Below are positions 22,081 through 22,411 of a stretch of DNA of 22,411 bases, in pieces (position 1 is the first letter of the stretch; each line of letters begins with the position of its first letter). The DNA is from an uncultured Nocardioides sp. (lineage in GTDB: Bacteria; Actinomycetota; Actinomycetes; Propionibacteriales; Nocardioidaceae): assembly GCF_946885725.1 (NCBI RefSeq), contig NZ_CAMPGZ010000047.1, positions 1-22,411 of the forward strand, read 5' to 3'. The position numbers were made by a program, and so were the translations under genes. The notes beneath the pieces are model-generated. The model made no database searches. It saw only the letters and a program-made list of their open reading frames with translations, and was not told where the DNA came from.

Positions 22081-22411
22081 GAGCGCACCTCCCGAGCGAT
22101 GGGCACGTCGGCTGTGAAGACGGTACGGCGGTCGGCGGAGCGCGCGACGTGCACGCCCCCGCCGCGGCGCTCGCACACGACGCGGCAGAGCGCCAGGCCC
22201 CAGCCGCGCTCGCCGGAGTCGGCCTGGCCGGACGCCGCCTTGGTGGTGAACCCCTGCGCGAACACCCGCTCGACCAGCTCGTCCGGGACGCCGGGACCGT
22301 CGTCGGAGACCTGCAGCTGCACGGCGTGATCGTCGGCCGAGAGTCCGACGACCACCGAACCCTGCGTGGCGACGACGGCCTCCATCGCGTTGTCGACGAG
22401 GTTGCCGAGCA
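22077..22411 (-). CDS. Sensor histidine kinase, C-terminal part (cut by window end)
   Basis: The last 110 or so residues of a sensor kinase, lacking the start. The ATP-binding domain shows the N box LGNLVDNAMEAV at the window edge, the G1 box VSDDGPGVPDELVERVF, the F box QGFTTK and the G2 box GERGWGLALCRVVCERRGG. This arrangement fits the CitA/DcuS group of carboxylate sensors, matching the CitB-type regulator encoded directly behind it. Its stop overlaps the regulator's GTG. The sensor and histidine regions lie outside the window. Confidence 0.92.
   Translation of the reverse strand, partial: LGNLVDNAMEAVVATQGSVVVGLSADDHAVQLQVSDDGPGVPDELVERVFAQGFTTKAASGQADSGERGWGLALCRVVCERRGGGVHVARSADRRTVFTADVPIAREVRS

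Overview
The window looks like a chromosomal segment of a high-GC actinobacterium, most likely Nocardioidaceae (Nocardioides-like). This is an inference from the very GC-rich codon use, the many GTG starts, the apparent leaderless promoters (a -10 box 6-8 nt before the start codon) and the gene types: CIRCE-controlled groEL, a DUF3263 plus LytR_C pair, OtsA/OtsB, a CysO-like sulfur carrier and an actinobacterial Ung. I see no phage genes, transposase, CRISPR array, tRNA or rRNA.

Layout. 1-266: start of groEL (minus). 267-701 has no gene but holds two CIRCE operators, the groEL promoter, and on the plus strand a perfect Rho-independent terminator with its own candidate promoter and no visible gene to terminate. 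702-2851: an FMN reductase-like gene facing a two-gene operon (nucleotidyltransferase, then ATP-grasp). 3012-3353: a small exported protein. 3370-5170 (minus): a SAM-I riboswitch, a threonine-synthase-like PLP enzyme and a ubiquitin-like sulfur carrier ending in Gly-Gly-Ala. 5256-7360: a small HExxH protein, otsB, and the LytR_C/DUF3263 pair. 7463-11363 (plus): a Gfo/Idh/MocA oxidoreductase, otsA with a HEAT-repeat gene right behind it, and a FetB-type permease. 11406-13140: two exported cell-envelope enzymes, an SGNH lipase lipoprotein and an M15 D,D-carboxypeptidase. 13211-14782 (minus): a 523-residue protein with two copies of one palindromic repeat on either side. 14879-20519: a MerR regulator divergent from a four-gene set (large membrane protein, 49-residue membrane protein, GPH-type transporter, PLP decarboxylase). 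20615-21307: ung. 21370-22411 (minus): a CitA/CitB-type two-component pair, cut by the window end.

How the genes fit together. Trehalose synthesis is complete (OtsA, OtsB) but split over two strands. The SAM riboswitch ties the thrC-like gene and the sulfur carrier to methionine/SAM status. The carrier's extra C-terminal alanine recalls the protein-thiocarboxylate homocysteine pathway of Wolinella, where such a residue must be removed first. I regard this locus as the best candidate for an undescribed or under-described system. Second are the MerR-controlled membrane proteins of unknown function, and third the palindromic repeats around the 523-residue gene.
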